64,000 nt of DNA from assembly GCA_018208355.1 (NCBI GenBank), contig CP062796.1, positions 301,217 through 365,216 of the forward strand, written 5' to 3'. Every line of letters starts with the position of its first letter. Positions within the stretch are counted from its first letter, which is position 1. Source of the stretch: Candidatus Fermentithermobacillus carboniphilus. GTDB taxonomy: Bacteria > Bacillota > Sulfobacillia > Fermentithermobacillales > Fermentithermobacillaceae. This document shows, one piece after another, positions 26,075-35,014 of this stretch. A program made the position numbers and the translations under genes. The notes beneath the pieces were generated by a model, which saw only the letters and a program-made list of their open reading frames with translations, did no database searches and was not told the DNA's origin.

Positions 26075-26521
26075 TCACCGGCCAGGCCCCTCCGTATCTT
26101 TTGCCCTTCGGCATTCAGGACAGTAACCATAAGCGGTAAATGTACCGTCCGCTATCTTCCACCTACTTTTCGCGCGGACTTCGGCCAAGAGCTCGGAAAT
26201 ACACGCGGGAGTACTGTCGCCGAAATCGTCTACCCGCCCGCATTGCTGGCAAACCAGGTGGACGTGTGACCGGGTATTGGCATCAAACCTGTCTCTCCCC
26301 TGACCAACATCCAGCCGCTGTATGAGACCTTTTTCTTGTAAAGAGAGCAATGTGGCATACACGGTGTTGAAACTTATGCTAGGCAGTTTTTCCTTGACGA
26401 CTTCGTATACCTCTTGAGCTCCAGGATGTGCTCTCGTTTGGAGGAGCATCTCGTAGATCTCTAGCCTCTGGGGCGTGACTTTCAAACCAGCCCTTCTCAA
26501 CATTTCCTGTGGATCCGTCAC
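26075..26521 (-). CDS. Fur-family metalloregulator (PerR/Fur-like)
   Basis: 148 residues. Winged-helix N-terminus (LKVTPQRLEIYEMLLQT, SFNTVYATLLSL) and metal-binding C-terminus with HVHLVCQQCG and a second CPEC pair for structural zinc. GGAGGT is 7 nt from a GTG at 26521 and touches the GTG at 26530, so the shorter form is preferred. Fur, PerR and Zur cannot be separated by eye. A near-perfect palindrome upstream suggests self-control. Confidence 0.88.
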   Translation of the reverse strand: MTDPQEMLRRAGLKVTPQRLEIYEMLLQTRAHPGAQEVYEVVKEKLPSISFNTVYATLLSLQEKGLIQRLDVGQGRDRFDANTRSHVHLVCQQCGRVDDFGDSTPACISELLAEVRAKSRWKIADGTFTAYGYCPECRRAKDTEGPGR

Positions 26522-26561
26522 CAGACTCACCTCCTACTGGTCCACTGCTAAAGAATTCTCT

Positions 26562-26586
26562 GTTACTACTGAGTAATAACTATTAC
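26562..26586. promoter_or_regulatory. Overlapping palindromes, likely Fur-family operator
   Basis: GTTACTACTGAGTAATAAC (26562-26580) is a 19-bp palindrome with one mismatched pair around a single centre base, and GTAATAACTATTAC (26573-26586) is a second palindrome sharing its right half. The layout resembles the 7-1-7 sites of Fur/PerR. It lies 41 bp upstream of the fur-like start and about 100 bp before the divergent glycosyltransferase. Confidence 0.6.
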
Positions 26587-26683
26587 GCAATGCCTGGTAT
26601 CTGTCAACCGCTTGCTTTTTCTACCCACTTGACCGATTGAGTCCCAAACAGTACTTTAGCTGTGGGTTAACTCCGGAAAGAGA

Positions 26684-27841
26684 GTGGTTCTAGTGGGAAG
26701 ATCCAAGGTCCCTATCCTTATGTTACCTATGAGCCTCGACATCGGTGGCGCCGAAACCCATGTCGTGGGCCTCGCCAAGAGTATGCGCGCCCGAGGATGG
26801 CCCGTATACGTCGCTTCCTTTGGCGGCAGGAGGGTAAAAGACCTCGAAAAGGCCGGAATTCCCCACTTGTTTGCCCCGTTGAACTCACGTTCTCCTCTCG
26901 AGATATTTAGAGCGTATCGTATTGTGACCCGGATCGTGGAAGAGTACAGCATCGGGATCGTCCACGCTCACGCAAGAATACCGGCATTCATCGCCGAGAA
27001 GATATGCTCCGTTAAACAAATCCCCCTGGTCACTACGTATCATTGGACGTTCAAAGCGGGATTCCCGTGGACCTTTTTCTCGAAGCAAGGGGACCTCGCT
27101 ATAGCGGTTAGCCAGGATATTAAAGACTACATAATCAAAGAGTTTGGATTCGACCCCCGGAGAGTCGTCGTGATTCCCAATGGCATTGACCTCGATGTTT
27201 TTTCTCCGGAAGCCCCCGCCGGCTGCCGGGAGCGGGAGGCCATGGGCATACCGGAGAATGCCGGACCTATCGTCTTGTACGTTTCGAGGCTACAGGGCGA
27301 CCTCACAGGGGCTGCGCTGGTGGCTCAAGATGCCATCCTTTCTCTCGCCCGGAAGTATCCAGGCATCTTGCTCCTCATCGCCGGAGACGGTGAAGGTTTG
27401 AAAGAAGTAAAGCGAAAGGCTCTCGAGATAAATCGGGCGACGGGAAGAGAGACCGTGAGATGTCTCGGGTTTGTCCTCGATACTCCGCCGGTTTACCGGG
27501 TGTCTGACGTAGTTATCGGCATGTCCAGGGTTGCCCTTGAGGCTATGGCCGTGGGAAAACCGGCCATCATCTTCGGGCCTGGCGGAGTCTTTGGGCCAGT
27601 AACTGCGGATCTGGTACCAGCTTTGGAAGAGCGCAATTATACCTCCAGAAACGCCCCTCTGCCCCCTGCGCCCGACATACTGAAAGACCAGATAGACTCA
27701 CTTTTATCCGACCCGTCCAGGTGCCACAGCCTCGGTTTATTCGGGCGAAACCTTGTCAAGGAGCGTCACTCCATGGACATAGTCGCCCGGGATACGGAAA
27801 CTGCCTACTTCCAAGCCCTCGATCTTGCAGCACGCCGGTAA
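26684..27841 (+). CDS. Family 4 glycosyltransferase
   Basis: 385 residues, GT-B fold: MSLDIGGAETHVVGLAKSM at the N-terminus, VVVIPNGIDLDVF at the domain hinge, then IVLYVSRL and a C-terminal donor site (VVIGMSRVALEAMAVGKPAIIF). The usual EG.P.xxxEA motif reads SRVALEAMAVGKP, which keeps the Glu. Probably a cell-surface glycan enzyme. Start GTG at 26684; GTG at 26693 is also possible. Divergent from the fur-like gene and possibly sharing its operator. Confidence 0.85.
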   Translation: MVLVGRSKVPILMLPMSLDIGGAETHVVGLAKSMRARGWPVYVASFGGRRVKDLEKAGIPHLFAPLNSRSPLEIFRAYRIVTRIVEEYSIGIVHAHARIPAFIAEKICSVKQIPLVTTYHWTFKAGFPWTFFSKQGDLAIAVSQDIKDYIIKEFGFDPRRVVVIPNGIDLDVFSPEAPAGCREREAMGIPENAGPIVLYVSRLQGDLTGAALVAQDAILSLARKYPGILLLIAGDGEGLKEVKRKALEINRATGRETVRCLGFVLDTPPVYRVSDVVIGMSRVALEAMAVGKPAIIFGPGGVFGPVTADLVPALEERNYTSRNAPLPPAPDILKDQIDSLLSDPSRCHSLGLFGRNLVKERHSMDIVARDTETAYFQALDLAARR

Positions 27842-27996
27842 AACGACAAGCCGTTCCGGGCATGCGTTGTTCCACTTCTGTTTCCGCAAATGACTTAGAT
27901 AGGCACAGAAGAAGTGTTGCCGGAACCAAATTCCTCCTCCTTCGTCGAACTTAATGAAGTAAATACAAGTCACTATTTCCCCGTGGAGGTCAAAAC

Positions 27997-30210
27997 ATGT
28001 TCTTAAGGAAACGCATCATATCTTTAGCCCTGGCGATAGTAGTATCGTTCGTAGCCGGTGCTTTGCCGGAAGTTGGCTTGGCCATGGCCGCCCGAACAGA
28101 GGTACCGGGAAAACCGGCCTCCCTGGGTTACCTCCCTCAGGGCCACCTGCCCCTGACCTTCAAGTTCATCCTAACCACCGACAGCCACTTCGGTTCCGGC
28201 CAGGGCAACAGGAATTCCTCCTGGGCCCTCAAAGACATCGCTGAACGCCACAGGGACGCAGCTTTTCTGATACATATGGGCGATATCACCGAAACCGGTC
28301 GCCGCGAGGAATACACCATGTTCAAGGACAGTACCGCGACCTTTCCCTATCCTGTGATGGCCACCCTTGGCAACCACGAGTCCCGGTGGCAGGACCCTCA
28401 CGGGGCCGTTTTCGTTCAGGAGTTCGGCCCCTCCACCTACTCTTTCGACTACGGCGGCTGGCACTTCGTGGTTCTGGACTCGACATATCCCGAGCAGGGC
28501 TACGGGACACTTGACCCATATCTTCTCTCGTGGCTGGAGAAAGACCTCTCAGCTCAGCCAAAAGGAAAACCTATTGCTGTCTTCTCCCATCACCCCATAC
28601 TTTACGAAGCTAGAGATTTTCAGGACTCGGACGATGCTTTCTTGAGCTTCCTCGACAGGTACCCGATTCAGGTGGTCTTCTCAGGACACGGCCACTCCTT
28701 CATATCCTGGAAGGTCCAAGGGAGAGACTTTTTCATGATAGGCGCCCTCATGGACGGCTCCTACGCTGTGATTAAGGCAGATCCCAGCAAGATGGACATA
28801 TATTCAGTGACGAAAAAAGAGGACAACGGGACGGTTACTACCCAGGAAACCCTGCTAGGTCAGGTCACCGTAAAACGGCTCGAAGAATTCGAAAATCCGG
28901 TAACAGCATTTTCAGCCAACGTCCATCAGGGCATCCTGACCGGAAAATATGAGCTTAGGGAAAGGGCCGCTCTGGCTTTCCAGATAGATGGCGGTTATTA
29001 CAATGACCTCGGTGAGATGCTCCCCGGATCCCACGAGTTCACCGTCGACGTCTCAAAACATGCCCGGGGTATTCATACCCTGCGGCTGAAAGCTGACGGG
29101 CCCGATGGCGTCTATTTCAAGACTCTCGAGTTTGGCAAAGACGAAAGCGGCATGATCCTGTGGAAAAAAGAACTCGGAAGCGCCGTCTCTGGAAGGATGT
29201 TACTAAAATCTCCTACAGAAGCCATATTGGGAACACGAGACGGCAGGATTTTCTGCGTACGTATCCCCGATGGCGAAGTCCTCTGGACATTCGACGCCGT
29301 CTCGGCCTGGGGAGGTGGGGCGCTCGACGGCAACCGCCTCTATTTCGGCACGGCAAAAGGTGACCTGTTCTGTCTCGATGCGACCAGAGGTACTCTCGTG
29401 TGGCGGACTTCCCTGGACCCCGCTGGTTTTTCGGAACCTCCAGCCATATATGCATCCACGCATGGAAAACTCCTCTACATCGGCTCGGCATCGGGAAAAC
29501 TTTTCGCGGTCAACCCTTTTACCGCTGAGCGAAAATGGATCTATGAGGCAAAAGGCTCAATCAACTGCACTCCGGCTGCAGGAAATGACATGATCTTCTT
29601 TGGCGCGTGGGACGGCAAGTTATATGCCGTGAAGGCCGCCACGGGCGAACAAGTCTGGTCAATCAACCTGGGCAGACAGGTCTACTACTCTCCTTCTGGC
29701 AACCCCGTGTTCTACCGTAACACGGTCTTTACGTTCACACCCCTGGACAATCACGGCGGCGGAAGCTTCCTTTACGCTATCCATCCGTCAACTGGCGCAG
29801 AGATCTGGAAGGCGGTAACGTGGCGTTCCTTCATCGAACCGTCTCTCCCCTGTACCTCCACGGGCCAGGCACAAGCCAGACCGTTCATCCTCGCTCCCGA
29901 TTCGGGAGGCAGGATTACCGGCATCTATGCGGATACGGGCGAAATCGCTTGGCACATCCAGGGTTCAAGTACCCTTTTCTCCGGCATCTCCAATCTGGAC
30001 TCAGTTTACGTAACCGGCGGGTCCCGGGGGGTCCTCAATATCTTCACCGGGCAGTCTCAGGTCGACTACAAAGTAAGAGATACCTTCCTGTTTCAGAGTC
30101 CGCTCTTGACTACGGTTCCTACCGGCAACGGGACCGGGCAAAGACAGTACGTCGTGTTGCAGGGAGACTCCAGAGGCACCTTGTGGGCCATCATTCTGCC
30201 CACCCAATAA
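27997..30210 (+). CDS. Secreted metallophosphoesterase fused to a PQQ-like beta-propeller
   Basis: 737 residues. Signal peptide in the first ~31 residues (to AMAAR). Calcineurin-like metal motifs follow in order: TTDSHFG, MGDITETG, GNHES, SHHPILYE, GHGHSF. After a linker domain (~290-385) comes a repeated WD/PQQ-type propeller, with units such as LFCLDATRGTLVWRT and LYAVKAATGEQVWSINL. Probably an exported phosphatase or nucleotidase with a propeller for binding substrate or partner. GGAGGT lies 6 nt before the ATG. Confidence 0.85.
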   Translation: MFLRKRIISLALAIVVSFVAGALPEVGLAMAARTEVPGKPASLGYLPQGHLPLTFKFILTTDSHFGSGQGNRNSSWALKDIAERHRDAAFLIHMGDITETGRREEYTMFKDSTATFPYPVMATLGNHESRWQDPHGAVFVQEFGPSTYSFDYGGWHFVVLDSTYPEQGYGTLDPYLLSWLEKDLSAQPKGKPIAVFSHHPILYEARDFQDSDDAFLSFLDRYPIQVVFSGHGHSFISWKVQGRDFFMIGALMDGSYAVIKADPSKMDIYSVTKKEDNGTVTTQETLLGQVTVKRLEEFENPVTAFSANVHQGILTGKYELRERAALAFQIDGGYYNDLGEMLPGSHEFTVDVSKHARGIHTLRLKADGPDGVYFKTLEFGKDESGMILWKKELGSAVSGRMLLKSPTEAILGTRDGRIFCVRIPDGEVLWTFDAVSAWGGGALDGNRLYFGTAKGDLFCLDATRGTLVWRTSLDPAGFSEPPAIYASTHGKLLYIGSASGKLFAVNPFTAERKWIYEAKGSINCTPAAGNDMIFFGAWDGKLYAVKAATGEQVWSINLGRQVYYSPSGNPVFYRNTVFTFTPLDNHGGGSFLYAIHPSTGAEIWKAVTWRSFIEPSLPCTSTGQAQARPFILAPDSGGRITGIYADTGEIAWHIQGSSTLFSGISNLDSVYVTGGSRGVLNIFTGQSQVDYKVRDTFLFQSPLLTTVPTGNGTGQRQYVVLQGDSRGTLWAIILPTQ

Positions 30211-30217
30211 GGATCGT

Positions 30218-30289
30218 GGCCCCCGGTTGAAGATTCTTCTCTTCGGGGAAGAATCTAAACGAGAGGGCGATTTTCGAAAACCGGGGGCC
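30218..30289 (+). other. Nested-hairpin structured intergenic RNA
   Basis: An 11-bp outer stem GGCCCCCGGTT (30218-30228)/AACCGGGGGCC (30279-30289) encloses a 9-bp perfect inner stem AGATTCTTC (30231-30239)/GAAGAATCT (30248-30256) and a TTTTCGAAAA palindrome (30271-30280). There is no run of T after the outer stem, so this is not an ordinary terminator. It lies 42 bp before the ldh start. Confidence 0.55.
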
Positions 30290-30330
30290 AAGGGCCGACA
30301 CGGAAAATGGGATCTCTGGAGGGACAGACA

Positions 30331-31470
30331 ATGCCTCGCGGAAGCCACGCCCATCTTCAGAAACCGTCCCGTGTAGCGGTAATCGGCACGGGGCTGGTCG
30401 GGTCCACTTACGCTTACACGCTTTTGGTCGAAGGCACTGCTGACGAAATCGTGCTCATAGACATCAACCGGGAAAAGGCCCTCGGCGACGCCATGGACTT
30501 AAATCACGCCGTTCCTTTCGCCAAACCCACGGAGATCTGGGCGGGAACCATGAATGATGTCAAAGAAGCGGACGTGATAGTGGTAGCAGCCGGTGCCGCC
30601 CAGAAGCCCGGCGAGACCAGGATGGACCTTTTGGAGCGGAATGCGGATATAGTCGGACATATCGCGGAGGAAGCCGGCCGGCTTGCGCCCGGAGCGGTAC
30701 TACTGGTGGTAACTAATCCCGTCGACGTCATGTCTTACGTCGCATGGGTGCACTCCGGCTTTCCACCCGAACGAGTTCTGGGTTCCGGAACCATTCTGGA
30801 TACTGCCAGGTTGAGATACGTCCTCGGCGAGGATCTCGGGATTGATCCGCGCAGCATCCATGCCACGGTGCTGGGAGAACACGGGGACACAGAACTTGTG
30901 GCCTGGTCCAGGGCCCAGATTGCTGGCACCAACCTTCTAGAATGGCCCGAACTCACAAAGGAACGGCGAGAGGACATATTTGCGGAAGTCAGGGATGCTG
31001 CGTACCACATCATAAACCTGAAAGGTGCCACTTATTACGCAATCGCTTTGGCACTTGCCAGACTAACCGAAACCATTTTGAAGGATCTCCGGACGGTATA
31101 CTCCGTCTCCGCCTACCTCCGGGGAGAGTACGGGATACACGGCATCTACCTCGGCATCCCCTGCGTCGTCGGACGGGAAGGGGTGGTTAAGACCATCGAA
31201 CTTCCACTATCGAAAGAAGAACTCGAGGCTTTACTCATTTCGGAACGCGCCGTAAGGAGAGCCATAGAATCCCTCGGGCTCCGGGAACCGGCCTCAAGGC
31301 AAATGGGGCTCCTGGCGACGGCAGGTCACGAAATCACCGAGGAACTCTTCGACACACCCGATTTTGCTCCTGGTTCCCTGAAAGTACGAGGATTGAGGAA
31401 CACAAGACGGCCCACTCCCATTTCTGAGATCATCCGGAGACGCTCCAGGACTAAAGCCCTCCAGCGGTGA
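30331..31470 (+). CDS. ldh: L-lactate dehydrogenase with C-terminal extension
   Basis: 379 residues. NAD fold VAVIGTGLVGSTYAYTL, the mobile-loop Gln and Arg in AAQKPGETRMDLL, VTNPVDVMSYV, and the catalytic His in GEHGDTE. It reduces pyruvate to L-lactate with NADH. The normal protein ends after RAIESLGL (~residue 318); about 60 extra basic residues follow, ending RRRSRTKALQR. ATG at 30331 with GGAGGG 7 nt upstream; an ATG at 30307 is rejected because it sits before that site. Confidence 0.92.
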   Translation: MPRGSHAHLQKPSRVAVIGTGLVGSTYAYTLLVEGTADEIVLIDINREKALGDAMDLNHAVPFAKPTEIWAGTMNDVKEADVIVVAAGAAQKPGETRMDLLERNADIVGHIAEEAGRLAPGAVLLVVTNPVDVMSYVAWVHSGFPPERVLGSGTILDTARLRYVLGEDLGIDPRSIHATVLGEHGDTELVAWSRAQIAGTNLLEWPELTKERREDIFAEVRDAAYHIINLKGATYYAIALALARLTETILKDLRTVYSVSAYLRGEYGIHGIYLGIPCVVGREGVVKTIELPLSKEELEALLISERAVRRAIESLGLREPASRQMGLLATAGHEITEELFDTPDFAPGSLKVRGLRNTRRPTPISEIIRRRSRTKALQR

Positions 31471-31634
31471 GGAGCCGGTTAAGCCACGCTTTGAGGGGCG
31501 CAAGGTGAAGGACGCAAGGTACGGTTAGTCCCGAGGCTACAGAGAAAACCCACTCGGTCTGCACGGGTAGATTTGCGACACATTGAACGATACCTTTAAC
31601 TGGATTACAATGATTCCCAGGAGGTGCAAGCGGG

Positions 31635-32150
31635 TTGAACGTGAGAGCCGGGGAAGAAAGTACGATCGGAACGGGACCCAAGACTTTCTATATCGATACC
31701 GGGGCGTCTGGTACAATTGTAAAACACCTATCCGATGCTGAGGTTCAGTCAGCCTTAAAGGTTCTCAGGGACCGTGTGGCGTCAGTAGATAAGGTCCAAT
31801 TTGCGTACATTCACGGCTCCTTTCTAGAGCCGTACCCTTCTCATGACCTTGACCTCGCTCTTTATTTACACGACATGAGCGAGGAAGAAAAACTGAACCT
31901 TTGTCTTGAACTCTCTTCACAGCTGGGTCGTGAGACCGGCCTTCCAGTTGACGTTCATCCCATAGATCCTGAGCATCTTGGTCTATGCTTTGATATCATC
32001 CGGGGTCTGCTCATCTTCTCGAGGAATGATAAACTCCAAGAGGAATTCCAGGAGAAGACCATTCTTCGTTACATGGACTACAGACCCTTGCTGAAGCAGG
32101 TTTTACTCGACCTTGCGGGAAACCCTGGCGAAACCGCTAAGCTCCTGTGA
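31635..32150 (+). CDS. MNT-type nucleotidyltransferase
   Basis: 171 residues. The nucleotidyltransferase motif reads YIHGSFLEPYPSHDLDLALYL (GS followed by D-x-D), typical of minimal nucleotidyltransferases such as MntA. MntA proteins normally pair with a HEPN toxin; no HEPN gene (R-x4-6-H) lies beside it here. TTG start with GGAGGT 9 nt upstream. Could be an orphan antitoxin, an adenylyl-transferase or an antibiotic-type nucleotidyltransferase. Confidence 0.78.
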   Translation: MNVRAGEESTIGTGPKTFYIDTGASGTIVKHLSDAEVQSALKVLRDRVASVDKVQFAYIHGSFLEPYPSHDLDLALYLHDMSEEEKLNLCLELSSQLGRETGLPVDVHPIDPEHLGLCFDIIRGLLIFSRNDKLQEEFQEKTILRYMDYRPLLKQVLLDLAGNPGETAKLL

Positions 32151-32185
32151 AGCGTTAGCTTTGATTTCTCGGGAGTTCTCAAGGG

Positions 32186-32539
32186 CTACAGTCGAGGAGA
32201 ATGAGCTACCGTCACGCTGGAGTAGACTATCTTCGTCTCGATAAGTTTCCCATCCTGGTATCTTTTTGTGACCTCAGCCCTGGGTACAACCACGGTAACC
32301 TCGAAGGGCACGTTCAAACGGATGTCCCTCTGAACCCGTATGACCAGACCCTCGAGGAGGAGGTCTACCTCGTCGGAAGTACCCGGGTCTTTCCGGCATT
32401 CCGGTTTGATCCGGACCACAGGTGATAAGGTCTCTTTCTGTTTCGGAGCAGATTGGGAAAAAGCGTACCTCTTGACCAGCCTCACTTTTTGCGGGTTGAA
32501 TGATTGGAGCCTATCGGAAATCCACCGAAATAACCCCAA
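32186..32539 (-). CDS. Hypothetical protein
   Basis: 117 residues, no recognised family. Basic helical N-terminus, then a strand-rich C-terminus (LLEGLVIRVQRDIRLNVPFEVTVVVPRAEVTKRY). TTG start with a strong GGAGGT 7 nt upstream supports it being real. It follows the amidohydrolase gene by 79 bp on the same strand. Confidence 0.6.
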   Translation of the reverse strand: MGLFRWISDRLQSFNPQKVRLVKRYAFSQSAPKQKETLSPVVRIKPECRKDPGTSDEVDLLLEGLVIRVQRDIRLNVPFEVTVVVPRAEVTKRYQDGKLIETKIVYSSVTVAHSPRL

Positions 32540-32617
32540 TGAAAAGACCTCCCGGGAAGAGTTATTAAAAGAGCGCTCTCACCGGGAATGTTATGTTTAC
32601 GGAAGCTTTTTTGTGCA

Positions 32618-33946
32618 TCAATACCTGACGACAGCCTGTCCCCCGCCTTCCCTCAGGAGGCGTTCCTTGACTAGTTCAACGTCCCGCATCACTTCATCGA
32701 GGTCGATCGCAATGACCTTCCCGCCTCTCTTCCTGAACTCGCCAGCAACCAGGACGTCTCTCACATTTCTCCCGTCTGCCGAGTAGACGATGGCAGCAAG
32801 TGGGTCATATACGGGTACCGTATTACCCTGTTTAAGGTCCCAGATCACGATGTCCGCGGCAAAGCCCGGGGCTACATCGCCCGTATTCTGCCCCAACGCC
32901 TCGTGACCTTTCATCAGTATACCCCACGTCGTATTGAGGTCGAAACAAGTCGCATCCCCCATGTGGTGCTTCCCCAACAGTGAGAAAAGCCTGGCCTGTT
33001 CCAGGGGATTCAACGTGTTGGAACTGGCTGCCCCGTCAGTTCCGGCTCCTACGTGTATGCGTCTTACCGATGCGGGTTTACTCATGAACCTGTACAGATT
33101 CCCAAAACCTGCCGCGAGTTTGAGGTACGTTTTGGGCGCCACGGCGAAAAAGCACCTATCGTTCAGGAGCGAAAGATCGTCTTCGGTAATCCATATACCG
33201 TGAGCGAAAACGCAAGGAACTTCCATGGCACCAACGTCGTAAAGTACCTTGAAAGGCGTCTTGCCATAGAGCTTCAGGCTGTCTTCAACCTGTTTTGCTG
33301 TCTCTGAAACGTGGATGTGGATCCCCACTCCCAGGTTCCTGGCTTCCTCGACGCACGTCTTGAGGACATCGGGCGGGCATGTGTACGGTGCATGTGGACC
33401 TATCCGCACCCTCACCCTCCCGTTTTTGCCATTGACCTCTTCCGCCAGCCTCACCGATTCTCTAAGCGCATCCTTCCAGTTAGGCGCCGCACCGAAGATC
33501 GTGGGAGCTATATCCGCCCGGATGCCTGCATCCTCAGCAGCCCGGACTATTTCCCGACTGAAAAAGTAATGGTCGAAAAAGGCGGTGACCCCGGAGTCAA
33601 GCATCTCGTATATGGCGAGCATGGCTCCGACCCTGACATCCGCAGGGGTGAGCCGGCTCTCATAAGGCCAGATCTTGGCATTAAACCAATCTTCGATGCT
33701 GACGTCTTCCGCAATCCCGCGAAACACCGTCATGGGGCTGTGGGTGTGGAGATTGACCAGCCCCGGGCTGGCGAAGCAACCGCTGCAATCGATGGTTTCC
33801 GCTTCCGGATTCACTTGCACCCCCGCACCGGCTTTCACGACAGCCCGGATAACCCCCGATTCCACCAGGATGTCCGATGGCCCCTCGATGCTGCCGTCTT
33901 TCCGGATTATGCGGGCGTCTTTCAGAAGCACATTTCCCGACATCAC
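32618..33946 (-). CDS. MTA/SAH deaminase-like amidohydrolase (MtaD)
   Basis: 442 residues. Metal ligands of the cytosine-deaminase-like amidohydrolases are all visible: LHTHSP, HIHVSE, VFAHGIW and GTDGAASSN. Family members deaminate 5'-methylthioadenosine, S-adenosylhomocysteine or related nucleosides. GTG at 33946 or ATG at 33943; the ribosome site is weak. It lies downstream of nucleoside hydrolase and nucleoside transporter genes, which fits adenosine-type nucleoside salvage. Confidence 0.88.
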   Translation of the reverse strand: MMSGNVLLKDARIIRKDGSIEGPSDILVESGVIRAVVKAGAGVQVNPEAETIDCSGCFASPGLVNLHTHSPMTVFRGIAEDVSIEDWFNAKIWPYESRLTPADVRVGAMLAIYEMLDSGVTAFFDHYFFSREIVRAAEDAGIRADIAPTIFGAAPNWKDALRESVRLAEEVNGKNGRVRVRIGPHAPYTCPPDVLKTCVEEARNLGVGIHIHVSETAKQVEDSLKLYGKTPFKVLYDVGAMEVPCVFAHGIWITEDDLSLLNDRCFFAVAPKTYLKLAAGFGNLYRFMSKPASVRRIHVGAGTDGAASSNTLNPLEQARLFSLLGKHHMGDATCFDLNTTWGILMKGHEALGQNTGDVAPGFAADIVIWDLKQGNTVPVYDPLAAIVYSADGRNVRDVLVAGEFRKRGGKVIAIDLDEVMRDVELVKERLLREGGGQAVVRY

Positions 33947-34051
33947 AAGAAACCGCCTTTCTCAATCCTATACCAAAGACGTTCTACCCCGGCTCCCCTG
34001 GCAACACTCTGCCTACATCTCTCCCGCCTGCATATGCCCGGCTGCCGGAGG

Positions 34052-35014
34052 TTATCTATCCGCCACTTTCTTTTCGAGCGTATTCACCGCGTCGAAGATT
34101 AGCTTGATGAATCTCTCCCGGTCCAGGCCCAGAGCCACATGGCAGTTGGGAGACTTTCCCGTCACCCCCGAAAAATCCACCACAGTCCTCCCAACGGTAA
34201 ACTCGCCGGAGGTCTCGATGTCGACATGGAGGTACCTCGTGGTCACTATATCGGGTTCGAAAACTGCCGCGACAGCTACGGCATCGTGAATGGGATTCCC
34301 TTTGAACCCCTGTTGCCTGTAGAAAATCGAATAAAAGTCCATGAGCTCGGCGACGACTCTCCCCACACGCCCGCTCTTCCTTAAGGCCTCGACTTCGTCG
34401 GGATAGATCAGGGCTTTGTGGGTCACGTCCAGCCCTATCATGGTAATGGGTACACCCGACTCGAACACTATCCTCGCAGCCTCGGGGTCCACGTAAATGT
34501 TGAACTCTGCCGCCGGGGTCCAGTTCCCTTCAAGGGCAGCTCCACCCATAAGTACGATCCTATCGATTTTGTCCTTTATCTGCGGCCGTGCTAGAAGTGC
34601 TATGGCGATATTGGTCAAGGGCCCGGTTGGGACGAGCGTCACTTTCCCGGGAAACGTGAGGAGGGTATCTGTGATAAGGTCTATGGCGGCTCTGGGGGGC
34701 CTTTTGGGTTCCGGCTCAGGGAGCATGGGTCCGTCCAGGCCACTCTCTCCATGGACGTTGGGAGCGATGACCAGAGGCCGGAGGATCGGTTTTTCCGCCC
34801 CCTTTGCGACTTCCACATCCGCTCCTATGAAAGAGAGGATCTTCCGAGCGTTCCGGTACGTATTGAGCCCGGTGCTGTTCCCGGCAACTGTGCTGACGCC
34901 TAAGACGTCCAGCCTTTGCGACCCGAACGCGAGAATGAGCGCCACCGCGTCGTCGTGACCGGGATCGCAGTCAATCAATACCGGTATCCTTTTTGAATCC
35001 GTCACTTCATTCAT
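34052..35014 (-). CDS. Inosine-uridine-preferring nucleoside hydrolase (first copy)
   Basis: 320 residues. The signature DCDPGHDDAVAL with the Asp cluster that binds calcium, VLMGGAALEGNWTPAAEFNIYVDPEA, and a C-terminal HDAVAVAA. It hydrolyses N-ribosidic bonds to free base and ribose. Its start overlaps the stop of the upstream permease in ATGA. Differs from the second copy in length and sequence, so the two may prefer different bases. Confidence 0.93.
   Translation of the reverse strand: MNEVTDSKRIPVLIDCDPGHDDAVALILAFGSQRLDVLGVSTVAGNSTGLNTYRNARKILSFIGADVEVAKGAEKPILRPLVIAPNVHGESGLDGPMLPEPEPKRPPRAAIDLITDTLLTFPGKVTLVPTGPLTNIAIALLARPQIKDKIDRIVLMGGAALEGNWTPAAEFNIYVDPEAARIVFESGVPITMIGLDVTHKALIYPDEVEALRKSGRVGRVVAELMDFYSIFYRQQGFKGNPIHDAVAVAAVFEPDIVTTRYLHVDIETSGEFTVGRTVVDFSGVTGKSPNCHVALGLDRERFIKLIFDAVNTLEKKVADR

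Noticed and set aside
31635..32539. MNT/HEPN toxin-antitoxin pair formed by the nucleotidyltransferase and its neighbour
   Set aside because: The neighbour is convergent on the other strand, strand-rich, and lacks the HEPN R-x-H motif.
33311..34102. 263-residue plus-strand reading opposite the amidohydrolase
   Set aside because: Antisense to a clearly recognised enzyme, with no ribosome site or family.
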